Virus record (IMG/VR): IMGVR_UViG_3300010354_016967
Coordinates: 1-36,680 of that record
DNA length: 36,680 bases
From: a virus
Reading direction: 5' to 3' (one strand)
Below are positions 21,524-29,109 of this stretch, in pieces; the first letter of the stretch is position 1; each line of letters begins with the position of its first letter. Position numbers and translations under genes: made by a program. The notes under the pieces were generated by a model. The model worked only from the letters and a program-made list of their open reading frames with translations, had not been told where the DNA came from and did no database searches.

Positions 21524-23326
21524 TTAACCCTCGCACGCTAAACACATATCACCACCGGCCACTGCTTTCAAATCAATTTCTTGAATAACTTGTCTTTCTA
21601 TCTTTTTTGAAACCTTGTCTGCTTTAGCTAGTTTCTCGCTACGGCAATAATATAAAGTCTTCAAGCCTAGCTTCCATGCCATAAAGTGCACAGCATGAAT
21701 ATACTTAACGTCACTATCTGGTCTGAAGAACACGTTGAGAGATTGGGCTTGATCAATATACTGCTGTCGATCTGCAGCATGTTCAATAAGCCACCGCTGA
21801 TCAATCTCCATAGACGTCTTAAATACATCCTTTTCCCAATCCGACAACACGTCTAAATGCTGAACAGAACCATCATTAGCAATAATACTTGACCAGATAT
21901 CGTTGTAATCAAGCTGCCCAGTGAAGTCACTGTTGCACTTTTCCTGAATAATCTTGTCAAGGTATTTGTTCTTGTTTAGGTGCGCTCCGGATAGAGTATC
22001 TTGCCGATATGCGTTTGCTCTATAAGGTTCAATGCTGGGGCTAGTGTTTCCCATGATGATAGAAGAAGAAGCATTGGGAGCAATAGCCATAACGTGGGCA
22101 AAGCGGCGCCCAGTACCAGCGCAGTCAGGGGCTTCACCTCGCTCTTTACCCAGTTCCAAATTTGCCGCATCGAGTTTCTCTCTTATAAGTTTAAATATCT
22201 TTGTGTTTGTTGATTTAGCAATCACTCCTTCAAATGGAGTGTTTTTCTTTTGTAGATATGCATGGAAACCGAGGCTACCAACACCAATGCTCCGTTCCAT
22301 GCTAGCACTATATCTTGCGCGTGATATGCTATCAGGAGCATTATCAATGAAATGCTGTAAAACGTTATCAAGCATTTCAGCAATGTCCCGAAGAAAAAGT
22401 TTGTCATCTTTCCAATCATCATAATACTCCAGGTTAACTGAGGACAAGCAACACACAGCTGTTCTATGTTTATCTGTTGGAAGGATGATCTCGCTGCATA
22501 GATTTGATTGTTTAATGCTTAGTCCAAGTTTCTTTTGAAACTCTGGCATCATTCTGTTGCTCGTATCAATGAAGTGGAGATATGGTTCACCCGTATGCAT
22601 ACGCAACTCAAGAATACGCTGCCACAGCTCTCTAGCTGATACCACTTCACGAACTTCTCCATTATGCGGATCCTTCAGTTCCCACGAATCATCCGCACTG
22701 GGATCTAACATACAACGTTCAATGATTTGCATAAACGAATCAGGAATGTTTACTCCATGATGCAAGTTCATGGCTCGCATGTTTGGATCCCCTGTCGGTT
22801 TACGCATATCTAAAAATAAGAGAATATCAGGGTGACTGATATCAAGATATGCAGCGTAACTACCACGGCGAGTCCTACCTTGTCTATATGCAAGCGAGCT
22901 AGCATCATAAGTGCGTAAGTGAGGCATAATGCCAGTAGACTTATCATCAGCAGAGCGGATACCAACACCGATTCCAATTCCACCTCCTAGCATTGAAAGC
23001 CAGTTCACCTCTGAAAGACAGTCCACCAGACCTTCTGCACTATCATGGAGATAAGGTAGAAAACATGAAATAGGCAGGCCACGACTACTACGCCCAAAAG
23101 AGAGGATAGGAGTAGAATATGAAAGCCAATGCTTACTAGAATACTCGTAAAGACGTTGCGCATGATCCGGGTTACTACTAAATTGTTTAGAAACGAAGGC
23201 GAAACGATGCTGCGGACTTGTTTCATCATCCTTCATATAAGACTCGCGAAGTCTTTTGATACCGAGCTCATCAAACAATGAATCGCGCGAAAGATCGATA
23301 TCAATACCAAGGTAGGTATCAGCCAT
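21524..23326 (-). CDS. nrdA: Ribonucleotide reductase class I, alpha subunit
   Basis: 600 residues, shorter than the E. coli protein (761) because the N-terminal ATP-cone is missing, so dATP feedback inhibition is probably lost. Catalytic elements are present: C88 (LPISCFLP), N275-C277-E279 (NLCSEI), the partner cysteine in AVCCLSSVNL near 292, the radical-transfer tyrosine pair in KTLYYCRSEK, and the C-terminal redox pair MCLACEG. A GGAG ribosome site precedes the start. It reduces ribonucleotides to deoxyribonucleotides for phage replication. Confidence 0.95.
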   Translation of the reverse strand: MADTYLGIDIDLSRDSLFDELGIKRLRESYMKDDETSPQHRFAFVSKQFSSNPDHAQRLYEYSSKHWLSYSTPILSFGRSSRGLPISCFLPYLHDSAEGLVDCLSEVNWLSMLGGGIGIGVGIRSADDKSTGIMPHLRTYDASSLAYRQGRTRRGSYAAYLDISHPDILLFLDMRKPTGDPNMRAMNLHHGVNIPDSFMQIIERCMLDPSADDSWELKDPHNGEVREVVSARELWQRILELRMHTGEPYLHFIDTSNRMMPEFQKKLGLSIKQSNLCSEIILPTDKHRTAVCCLSSVNLEYYDDWKDDKLFLRDIAEMLDNVLQHFIDNAPDSISRARYSASMERSIGVGSLGFHAYLQKKNTPFEGVIAKSTNTKIFKLIREKLDAANLELGKERGEAPDCAGTGRRFAHVMAIAPNASSSIIMGNTSPSIEPYRANAYRQDTLSGAHLNKNKYLDKIIQEKCNSDFTGQLDYNDIWSSIIANDGSVQHLDVLSDWEKDVFKTSMEIDQRWLIEHAADRQQYIDQAQSLNVFFRPDSDVKYIHAVHFMAWKLGLKTLYYCRSEKLAKADKVSKKIERQVIQEIDLKAVAGGDMCLACEG

Positions 23327-23343
23327 AAAAACTCCAGTTATTA

Positions 23344-24027
23344 TTATTCAGAAACTAATTGTGACGTGAGAGGAAATATATCCGAAATGACTTGAGCACA
23401 AGCTCTTGCAATCTCCATGTGCTCTTTTTGCGTGCCGTTGGCTGATCGGAGTTGTATATAGTGAATCCACGAACGCAGAGTTCCGTTCATGTATAGGCGT
23501 GATTCCATCAATCCTTCTGGTAAGACAGCACGTGCTTGCTCCTTGGCAATCCCCTTTGCCAAAGCCCATTGATATGCATTTTTTGCTTCAGTAGTCACAC
23601 GAAGCTGCATTTGTTGCCATTGATATTCAAGCTGACGGTGTGTATCGTTACTCAAATCCAAAGGTTCAGAGTTCTGTCGGTTTGTACTATCTTGTAGCCG
23701 CGCTTCTCGTAGCACAAAGTCAAGGTCCTTCGTTGGGTCAGCATATCGCTGACTGAATTCCTGAAAACTAAAACTTCTATGCCGCAACATTTGTCGGGCA
23801 ATGTCTCTTGTGGTCGTGACTTCAAGGCAGATCGAGACCATCTCAAGTGGGGACCAGTGTTTGTGCTTGACGAGGTATTTGACCAGCTTTTCCGCAGTCT
23901 CTGTATTGAGCTGATTGGATGGATTGCTAACCCGTGCACAGTATGCAACAAGCTCTTGAATGTCATAAAGACCCTCATCATACAGTTCACGCGAAGGTTT
24001 CTGATAGCTAATTAGCTTAACCTTCAT
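23344..24027 (-). CDS. thyX: FAD-dependent thymidylate synthase ThyX
   Basis: 227 residues from the ATG at 24027, with AAGGGA upstream; further in-frame codons lie inside the preceding gene. The ThyX signature RHR-x7-S is R82-H83-R84...S92 (RHRSFSFQEFS). It makes dTMP from dUMP using methylenetetrahydrofolate and reduced flavin. The gene is between primase and nrdA, consistent with a nucleotide supply operon. Confidence 0.95.
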   Translation of the reverse strand: MKVKLISYQKPSRELYDEGLYDIQELVAYCARVSNPSNQLNTETAEKLVKYLVKHKHWSPLEMVSICLEVTTTRDIARQMLRHRSFSFQEFSQRYADPTKDLDFVLREARLQDSTNRQNSEPLDLSNDTHRQLEYQWQQMQLRVTTEAKNAYQWALAKGIAKEQARAVLPEGLMESRLYMNGTLRSWIHYIQLRSANGTQKEHMEIARACAQVISDIFPLTSQLVSE

Positions 24028-24241
24028 TTTTAATAATCCCTTCAACCCAGTTTTCACACACATCCTCAGCATATTGCATATTAAAGTGAGTGAGGGACCT
24101 TAGTCCTACAGGCTTGTTGTTCTCAAAAAACTCTACCTCGTAGGTTGGTTCACCTTCGATCATGTAAAGACGAGCTGTACGTTCATTACCTTGCCCGTAA
24201 AATTCACTTAACCACACTTTTCTTCCTACACTTTTTTCCAT
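24017..24241 (-). CDS. Conserved small phage protein
   Basis: 74 residues, beta-rich in the middle (RLYMIEGEPTYEVEFFENN) with a helical end (MQYAEDVCENWVEGI). Relatives seem to occur near primase or thyX in marine phages, but I know of no function. It overlaps primase by 16 bases and thyX by 11. Confidence 0.6.
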   Translation of the reverse strand: MEKSVGRKVWLSEFYGQGNERTARLYMIEGEPTYEVEFFENNKPVGLRSLTHFNMQYAEDVCENWVEGIIKNEG

Positions 24242-25251
24242 TGTGTCAACCTCATTTTTGCTTGTAAATCATGAAACGTATTCTCTTTAATAATCTTTTG
24301 TATATCTTCAGAGGATATACCACCACAGATCATTTCATTTATATCTTTATATTGCATGCTATCGGGCCAAATACAAACATTATATCCCATGTCAATAGAT
24401 TTATCAATAGCTTTTACAATATCTTTGTTTCGAGGCTCATTGTCATATACCATTACAGTATTGGAAGGAACAATACCTATCTTTAAAGCCGTTTTATCAA
24501 GGTAAGCACTACCCATGGCAATACAATTAGGAAGGAACATAGAATCAATCGGCCCTTCCACAACAAAGACTTTCTCTCGTACATCTAACTTCTCCAATCC
24601 ATAAACACGTGGCTTCTCATCGTCAAGTATTATCGTTATGTATCTCGGCTCTACATTGAAGAATGCGCGGCCTTGATAACCAAACAAATTGCCATTCTGA
24701 TCTACAAATGGTATCACTAAACGAGGTTCATCCTTCTTACTTAGATCAAACTTATCTGGTTTAAGCTTATTTGTCCACGTTTTGAACTTAGGTGCATAAA
24801 AAAGCTTTGAATGCATGACGGATGGAATCTTCCTTGCAACCACATATCTTTTAGCAGGGTGATCCACTTCAAGCTGAGATATCTTTTTCAATTCAGAAAG
24901 CGCTGTATACTTAATGAATTTCGGTGTAATAAACTTAGAAATGTCGGGAGCCGGTTCAACTATCCTTTCAGTGTTTCCAACACGTTCTAGGAAGGTTTCA
25001 CGCCGGTACTCATTGTATGCTGCAGGATCCACTTGCTCCAGGAACTTGGAGAAGGGTATTGTGATGCCACAGTTGTGACAGGTGTAGATAAATTTACCAT
25101 CCTTGCCTAAAATGTATCCGCGCGCCTTTGTTTTACTTTTCCGTGAGTCACCGCATATTGGACAACGCATATTCCACACGTTATCATCTTTACGAGCAAA
25201 CATAGAAAGTCTAGGTGCAAGAGCACCAATATACTTCACATCAATCCACAT
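24226..25251 (-). CDS. DnaG-type DNA primase (T4 gp61-like)
   Basis: 341 residues, the size of T4 gp61. N-terminal zinc site C30, C33, C58, C61 (CPICG...CHNCG) binds template. The TOPRIM domain is seen as VFVVEGPIDSMF with E232 and D236, and MVYDNEPRNKD later gives the next acidic residue. It makes RNA primers for lagging-strand synthesis. The start at 25251 is preceded by GAGGAG at nine bases, but that site lies in the 3' arm of a strong hairpin (25257-25294), and a promoter overlaps the hairpin. Confidence 0.92.
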   Translation of the reverse strand: MWIDVKYIGALAPRLSMFARKDDNVWNMRCPICGDSRKSKTKARGYILGKDGKFIYTCHNCGITIPFSKFLEQVDPAAYNEYRRETFLERVGNTERIVEPAPDISKFITPKFIKYTALSELKKISQLEVDHPAKRYVVARKIPSVMHSKLFYAPKFKTWTNKLKPDKFDLSKKDEPRLVIPFVDQNGNLFGYQGRAFFNVEPRYITIILDDEKPRVYGLEKLDVREKVFVVEGPIDSMFLPNCIAMGSAYLDKTALKIGIVPSNTVMVYDNEPRNKDIVKAIDKSIDMGYNVCIWPDSMQYKDINEMICGGISSEDIQKIIKENTFHDLQAKMRLTQWKKV

Positions 25252-25256
25252 AATAA

Positions 25257-25294
25257 TTAACTCCTCAAAGCCCAGTGCGACTTTAAGGAGTTAA
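25257..25294 (-). promoter_or_regulatory. Hairpin that covers the primase ribosome binding site
   Basis: On the - strand TTAACTCCTTAAAG (25294-25281), a 10-base loop, and CTTTGAGGAGTTAA (25270-25257) pair over 14 positions, one a G-U wobble. The 3' arm contains GAGGAG, the primase ribosome site. A transcript started at the local promoter (about 25273) would lack the 5' arm and leave the site free. Confidence 0.75.
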
Positions 25295-25308
25295 AGAGGA
25301 AAAGTCAA
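25280..25308 (-). promoter_or_regulatory. Candidate sigma70-type promoter for the primase-nrd operon
   Basis: On the - strand, -35 TTGACT (25308-25303), a 17-base spacer and -10 TAAAGT (25285-25280, two mismatches). It lies in the 60-base gap between the lysis block and primase and would drive the DNA metabolism operon. Confidence 0.6.
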
Positions 25309-25311
25309 CAG

Positions 25312-25554
25312 TTAAAGTTTCAAGAAATGTGAGGCAAGGTAACCAAGGACGACAGCACCTCCGACGATCATCCAACGCCATTTTTCAATTGCAGTTAGGC
25401 GCTTGTCAATATCATCAATTTTTTCCATCATACTCTTGTGCTGTTCTTTTGAATCAAAGCGGAAATCTTTGATCTCAGAGCTCAAATTCTTTAATTCATT
25501 TTCCAAAACCGCAATCCTCGAGGTAGTATCAAAAAGTTCCATTGCTTGTTCCAT
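25312..25554 (-). CDS. Coiled-coil protein with C-terminal membrane anchor (XhlA-like)
   Basis: 80 residues: a heptad-patterned coiled coil (about residues 12-58) followed by a basic/aromatic edge (KWRWM) and one membrane span (about 61-78). The layout resembles hemolysin XhlA-type phage proteins, which assist holins. It is the last gene of the lysis block, which supports a lysis role, but similarity is architectural only. Confidence 0.6.
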   Translation of the reverse strand: MEQAMELFDTTSRIAVLENELKNLSSEIKDFRFDSKEQHKSMMEKIDDIDKRLTAIEKWRWMIVGGAVVLGYLASHFLKL

Positions 25555-25555
25555 T

Positions 25556-25771
25556 TTACTTTTTAGGTGGAACTTCCGTTCCCTCTAGTTTCTTATGAAC
25601 TTTCATTTCTTTACAATTTTGTTTTGGATTGCCTTTGGCATCCTTAACAACTTTCCCGTCTTTGTCTTTGACATCGACACATACTTTTGTTGTTTCTTTT
25701 TTGTCTTCTGCTGCATAGCTAGGCAGTACAACAGCAAAAGCAACGGCTAGTGAAAGAAAGAAGTGTTTCAT
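25556..25771 (-). CDS. Small secreted basic protein
   Basis: 71 residues with a clear signal peptide (KHFFLSLAVAFAVVLPSYA, cleavage after residue 20). The mature part is lysine-rich with two cysteines (KVCVDVKDKDG...QNCKEM) that could form a disulphide. It lies in the lysis block and probably acts in the periplasm. No family recognised. Confidence 0.6.
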   Translation of the reverse strand: MKHFFLSLAVAFAVVLPSYAAEDKKETTKVCVDVKDKDGKVVKDAKGNPKQNCKEMKVHKKLEGTEVPPKK

Positions 25772-25780
25772 ATTTATCCT

Positions 25781-26254
25781 TTATAGAAGTGGCTGTGCTG
25801 CTGGAGGGGGAGCAGGTTTCCCATTAAAACCAGCCACAACAGGTTGTACGGGCTCTGACGCTGCAACTGGTCCAAATCCGACTGTAGGCTCTATACGCAT
25901 AGGAGCAGAAGACATTATTGGAGGAGGTGAGGACGGAGGAGGGGGTTTGTTTGCTGCTTCGAGCGCTTTTGCTTGCAAGTCTTTGTCACCACCAGCGAGC
26001 ATAATACCTGACAGCGTTCCTGTTAGGAATGTAGCAACAGGAATAATTAATTCAAAAAATTTGTTATCAACAGGACTCATTCCATTCATTGGTTGTGTTA
26101 CAAATATAAGACTGTATAACACAACAAACACAATACCAAAAAGTGTCAGACCAAGGATTATACCAATAAAGAACTTTAGCCGTGCGTTCAATTCACTTTC
26201 AGTGTACTTTGGGCCTTCCCATAAATCTTTAATCATTTGCAACTCCCTGGACAT
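25781..26254 (-). CDS. Two-span membrane protein with proline-rich tail (holin candidate)
   Basis: 157 residues. Two hydrophobic spans (about residues 27-51 and 68-86) are followed by KPPPPSSPPP and a long proline/alanine-rich end. Its place between spanins/endolysin and primase makes it one of the holin candidates here. Holins are diverse and cannot be called by sequence alone. It overlaps the lipoprotein gene by 22 bases. Confidence 0.55.
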   Translation of the reverse strand: MSRELQMIKDLWEGPKYTESELNARLKFFIGIILGLTLFGIVFVVLYSLIFVTQPMNGMSPVDNKFFELIIPVATFLTGTLSGIMLAGGDKDLQAKALEAANKPPPPSSPPPIMSSAPMRIEPTVGFGPVAASEPVQPVVAGFNGKPAPPPAAQPLL

Positions 26255-26469
26255 ATATTGTTTGTTGTAGTATTACCGTTGCCGTTACCGTTTGGTTTGT
26301 ATTTGTCTTTTTCATAATGTCTTAGATCCTCTGGGCACGTGCCATTAGCGCTGCAGTAGGGTTTCTGACAATATTGCTTTTCCCAATTGTTGGGGTCTTG
26401 GCATGGATATCGATACCTCTCTTGACATGCAACAATGAAAGGTAGTATTAAAAGAAGTATATATTTCAT
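26233..26469 (-). CDS. Small cysteine-rich lipoprotein
   Basis: 78 residues. KYILLLILPFIVAC is a lipoprotein signal with lipobox IVAC (lipidated C15). The mature part has six more cysteines and ends with a glycine/asparagine linker (NGNGNGNTTTNN). It is probably anchored in the outer or inner membrane facing the periplasm. It may help lysis or superinfection exclusion; the function is unknown. Confidence 0.62.
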   Translation of the reverse strand: MKYILLLILPFIVACQERYRYPCQDPNNWEKQYCQKPYCSANGTCPEDLRHYEKDKYKPNGNGNGNTTTNNICPGSCK

Positions 26470-26470
26470 A

Positions 26471-26641
26471 TCAGCCTTTGATAATGTAAACTATTGACAC
26501 CAGTATCATGCCTACAATAACAATAGTTTTCCAGCTAATATCATCTATTTTCATCTTGAACCACGGACTTGATACTTCTACTAATTCTTTGTCATCACCA
26601 GGCGTATTAGCCTGCTCTAATTTATTATCTTTAAGCTTCAT
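26471..26641 (-). CDS. Small single-span membrane protein
   Basis: 56 residues, ATG 26641 to TGA 26471. A charged N-terminus (KLKDNKLEQANTPGDDKE) leads to one membrane span near the C-terminus (TIVIVGMILVSIVYIIKG). It fits tightly between the endolysin gene and the lipoprotein gene, with gaps of 3 and 1 bases, which argues it is real. It could be a holin or antiholin partner. Confidence 0.6.
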   Translation of the reverse strand: MKLKDNKLEQANTPGDDKELVEVSSPWFKMKIDDISWKTIVIVGMILVSIVYIIKG

Positions 26642-26644
26642 AGC

Positions 26645-27268
26645 TTAATGTCCATTAAGAACATGAAGAGCATGCTCGTAATGTTTAATCCTATCTTCTA
26701 AGCCGATTGTACCGCCGTTGATACGTTTGGTTAGCGTAACCATATCGCCTTTATCGGCCCATTTATTCAAGTTATTTGATTCCCAAAACCAACAAGCGCT
26801 TTGAGCTGCACCTTCAAACGTCTGAAGATATTCTGAAGCTTCTTCAACAGTGATACCAAGGCTACCAGCGAAGAATGTGTAATTGTCTCTACCTGTAAGT
26901 TGAATCAATCCTCTACCACAGAAACGCCACCCATCACCAGACTCCTCGGGACCGTTACCCATGCGACTTGCATATGCCCGGTTTGCAATCGCTTCTTGTT
27001 TATTTGGACGAGAGGCATAGTCTTTTGCAATCTCTGGTGGGAATAATCGTGGCCATATACGTGTTAGAGTTTCTGCTCTATAATTCAGATTCTCTTTGAG
27101 CGCTGTAAATCCACCCGACTCATGTGAACATTGTGCTATGAAAGCAGCTATTCTCTGTTTAGTGTTGATTTCGTAATCAGGCAGTAGCTGACTGAGCGCG
27201 TTGTGCCAGTAATCAATGTATGGATTTTTTGGCAGTAATTTTTTTAGTTGTTCTTTTGTGAGTTCCAT
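26645..27268 (-). CDS. Endolysin, GH19 chitinase-like
   Basis: 207 residues from the ATG at 27268; an in-frame GTG at 27274 lacks a ribosome site. FIAQCSHESGGFTALKENLNYRAETL contains the catalytic glutamate (HES) of GH19-type endolysins, and GRGLIQLTGRDNYTFF and the INGGTIGLEDR end are typical. It cleaves the peptidoglycan glycan strand. There is no signal peptide, so export needs a holin. It is flanked by the spanin pair and small membrane genes. Confidence 0.92.
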   Translation of the reverse strand: MELTKEQLKKLLPKNPYIDYWHNALSQLLPDYEINTKQRIAAFIAQCSHESGGFTALKENLNYRAETLTRIWPRLFPPEIAKDYASRPNKQEAIANRAYASRMGNGPEESGDGWRFCGRGLIQLTGRDNYTFFAGSLGITVEEASEYLQTFEGAAQSACWFWESNNLNKWADKGDMVTLTKRINGGTIGLEDRIKHYEHALHVLNGH

Positions 27269-27274
27269 ATACAC

Positions 27275-27556
27275 CTACTTTTTATTAAAAACAGCATCGT
27301 GAATTTGTTTTTGTTCACGATACCATTTAACAAGTAACTCATGTTTTGCACCGCATTCATGATATAATGTATAATTCTGAGTAACTACTTTTAACAATTC
27401 AGATATTCTTTCTTCTTTTTCAGGCAAAAGAACTAGATCCGGGCAACGTTCTGTAAGCATCTGTGGTGGCTCCGCTAACGCGTGTCCAACAGGTACAGAT
27501 ACCGTTGCACATCCCACACATAACGCAGCTACTGGAGCAAGAAACAAAAATTTCAC
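27275..27556 (-). CDS. Outer-membrane spanin (o-spanin) lipoprotein
   Basis: 93 residues starting with GTG at 27556 (AAGGAGG six bases upstream; GTGA overlap with the previous stop). KFLFLAPVAALCVGC is a lipoprotein signal with C16 as the likely lipid site, though -3 is C and not the usual L. The mature part is short and helical (ERISELLKVVTQNYTLY). With the next gene upstream it forms a two-component spanin that fuses inner and outer membranes at lysis. Confidence 0.75.
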   Translation of the reverse strand: MKFLFLAPVAALCVGCATVSVPVGHALAEPPQMLTERCPDLVLLPEKEERISELLKVVTQNYTLYHECGAKHELLVKWYREQKQIHDAVFNKK

Positions 27557-27990
27557 TTCGATCCTCCTTTTGCTGCTTCGTTGTGTATTCTTACAACCTC
27601 TTCTGGTACTTTACAAATATCGTTGTATTTAACAATTTCGCGATCTACAACTCTAACAATCTGTTCGCCTTTTTCGCGAATCACTTTTGTACGATCAACG
27701 TACTTGGTTATTGTTTCTACTGTTACTTGACCAGCTTTTGCATTAGCTTCTGCTGCTTCTTTTTCCAGCTGCGCAACACGAGCTTTCCATGCATCTTCAT
27801 TCCATATGGCACCACTCATAAACGTGCCAAACGCCACAAACAGTATTGAAATGATTTGGATTGGTGTACGATATACGTACAGTGCGGGAATTGGAATAAA
27901 CTTTAGCAGGTATGTGACTGCTACGCCAACGACACCTACAAAAAATACAGCATAAAATAACCAATCAGGAAGAAACTTTAGTATCCACAT
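27553..27990 (-). CDS. Inner-membrane spanin (i-spanin)
   Basis: 145 residues. Two hydrophobic spans (about residues 10-31 and 43-63) are followed by a long helical, coiled-coil periplasmic part (ARVAQLEKEAAEANAKAGQ onward). This is the expected partner of the downstream lipoprotein. Classic i-spanins have one span; two are seen in some T4-like phages. It overlaps the o-spanin gene by four bases. Confidence 0.72.
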   Translation of the reverse strand: MWILKFLPDWLFYAVFFVGVVGVAVTYLLKFIPIPALYVYRTPIQIISILFVAFGTFMSGAIWNEDAWKARVAQLEKEAAEANAKAGQVTVETITKYVDRTKVIREKGEQIVRVVDREIVKYNDICKVPEEVVRIHNEAAKGGSK

Positions 27991-28159
27991 TGGGTTGTTT
28001 CCTTCTTAATAGCCTCTTAGTCATAATTTGTTTCCGACCGCCAGGCTCACCATCAGGACCAAAACCAATTCCTGCAACGTTACCTCCTGCGACAGCGTTA
28101 ATTGCAACGCTACCCGTAGAAAAGCTTACATCTTCGCTGAATTGTTTAAAAGTCTTCAT
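27965..28159 (-). CDS. Small head-associated candidate with capsid-targeting-like N-terminus
   Basis: 64 residues. The start MKTFKQFSED resembles the T4 capsid-targeting sequence MKTYQEFIAE, which directs internal proteins into the prohead. A glycine-rich middle (AVAGGNVAGIGFGPDGEPGG) and basic tail (TKRLLRRKQPNVDTK) follow. It overlaps the spanin gene by 26 bases. Packing into the head is inferred from the N-terminus only; the expected protease site after E is not matched (E-D). Confidence 0.55.
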   Translation of the reverse strand: MKTFKQFSEDVSFSTGSVAINAVAGGNVAGIGFGPDGEPGGRKQIMTKRLLRRKQPNVDTKVSS

Positions 28160-28551
28160 ATATTTCTCAATATGTTAACAATGTTTTCATCCATTGGTAT
28201 GCTTGAACTTATTATATCCTTACCATCAATTCCTATATTGTGTACTATATCAGGCATGTATCCCATTAATATAAGAAAAGGTTTGAGGAAATGATAATGT
28301 CCTCGCAACTTTAAGAACAACAACCTCGTTGCTGCTTCAACCCCAAAAATATTATAGAGAACGGTCAAATGGTTGATAATTAACCGTTCTTTTAACTCTC
28401 CTGTTTCTTCATATCTATTGAATAATCTTTTTATATACTTAAATCTATTCAAGTCGTCGTAGAATTCCAGCGTATCATAACAGTGAGGATTGTCATAATG
28501 CTTTGCTGCGTATAATAAAAAATTTGTTTCGTCAAGCTTGTCAGTGTGCAT
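28156..28551 (-). CDS. Conserved phage protein (DUF7207-like)
   Basis: 131 residues, helical, with FLLYAAKHYDNPHCYDTLEF at the start and RLIINHLTVLYNIFGVEAAT in the middle. I recall it as conserved among marine T4-like phages, perhaps DUF7207, to be confirmed. There is no enzymatic motif. It is coupled by ATGA overlap to the downstream gene and lies among virion genes. Confidence 0.62.
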   Translation of the reverse strand: MHTDKLDETNFLLYAAKHYDNPHCYDTLEFYDDLNRFKYIKRLFNRYEETGELKERLIINHLTVLYNIFGVEAATRLLFLKLRGHYHFLKPFLILMGYMPDIVHNIGIDGKDIISSSIPMDENIVNILRNI

Positions 28552-29105
28552 TAATAACTACCTAATGATAACCTCTTCCATGTATTTGTCGTCACACACA
28601 CGTAGATGTAATTTGAGTCATACGCAATCTGACCTTGTACACCATTAGCAGATGAATTAGCCGGGACAGAACTCCACTTAAAGGCTGTATTCTGCATGGT
28701 ATCGTCTGCAAAATGTACTGCTGCAATATGCAATTGATCAAAATAGTGTGTTGCGTTACCAATATCATAATTTCCAGGCGTATGAGGAACAACGTTGGAA
28801 TGGACTGTACCGTGTATGTGAATTAATTGTTCTGCGTTAGATCCAACAACACCGAGATACACATTGCCTGTAAACGATGCATCCTCGACAGCAATCACGT
28901 TAGCCGTAACATTAGATGATGTTAGTGTAGTTATCGTAGCTACATTTGATGTAAACGACGATAACAAGCTATTACGAAAATTGTTCGCTGTGATGCGCTT
29001 TGTGTTTGCTGTACCAGTATTGTTAGCAACGACGACAACGAAGTCTGAGTTCGCTAGCGTCGTTGCTGCAGGCAGCTCACTAATTTTTTTAGCGCGATCA
29101 ACCAT
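28551..29105 (-). CDS. Fibre-like virion protein
   Basis: 184 residues. The N-terminus KKISELPAATTLANSDFVVVV is typical of phage tail-fibre or neck proteins, and the C-terminus has GQIAYDSNYIYVCVTTNTWKRLSL, a small beta domain often at the end of fibre subunits. Asparagine/threonine-rich strands lie between. It is adjacent to another virion protein. The exact virion position cannot be given. Confidence 0.65.
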   Translation of the reverse strand: MVDRAKKISELPAATTLANSDFVVVVANNTGTANTKRITANNFRNSLLSSFTSNVATITTLTSSNVTANVIAVEDASFTGNVYLGVVGSNAEQLIHIHGTVHSNVVPHTPGNYDIGNATHYFDQLHIAAVHFADDTMQNTAFKWSSVPANSSANGVQGQIAYDSNYIYVCVTTNTWKRLSLGSY

Positions 29106-29109
29106 TTAA

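Noticed and set aside
22032-22424. + strand open frame of 130 residues
   Set aside because: Antisense to nrdA, which is intact.
23652-23990. - strand open frame of 112 residues
   Set aside because: A shifted frame inside thyX; the ThyX frame has the RHR motif.
25769-25777. ATAAATA match to the late promoter
   Set aside because: It directly abuts the ATG at 25771, so transcription would begin inside the gene. It is better explained as the A/T-rich spacer of the ribosome site.
27463-27849. + strand open frame of 128 residues, very phenylalanine-rich
   Set aside because: Antisense to the spanin genes; composition reflects the reverse of helical lysine/glutamate coding.
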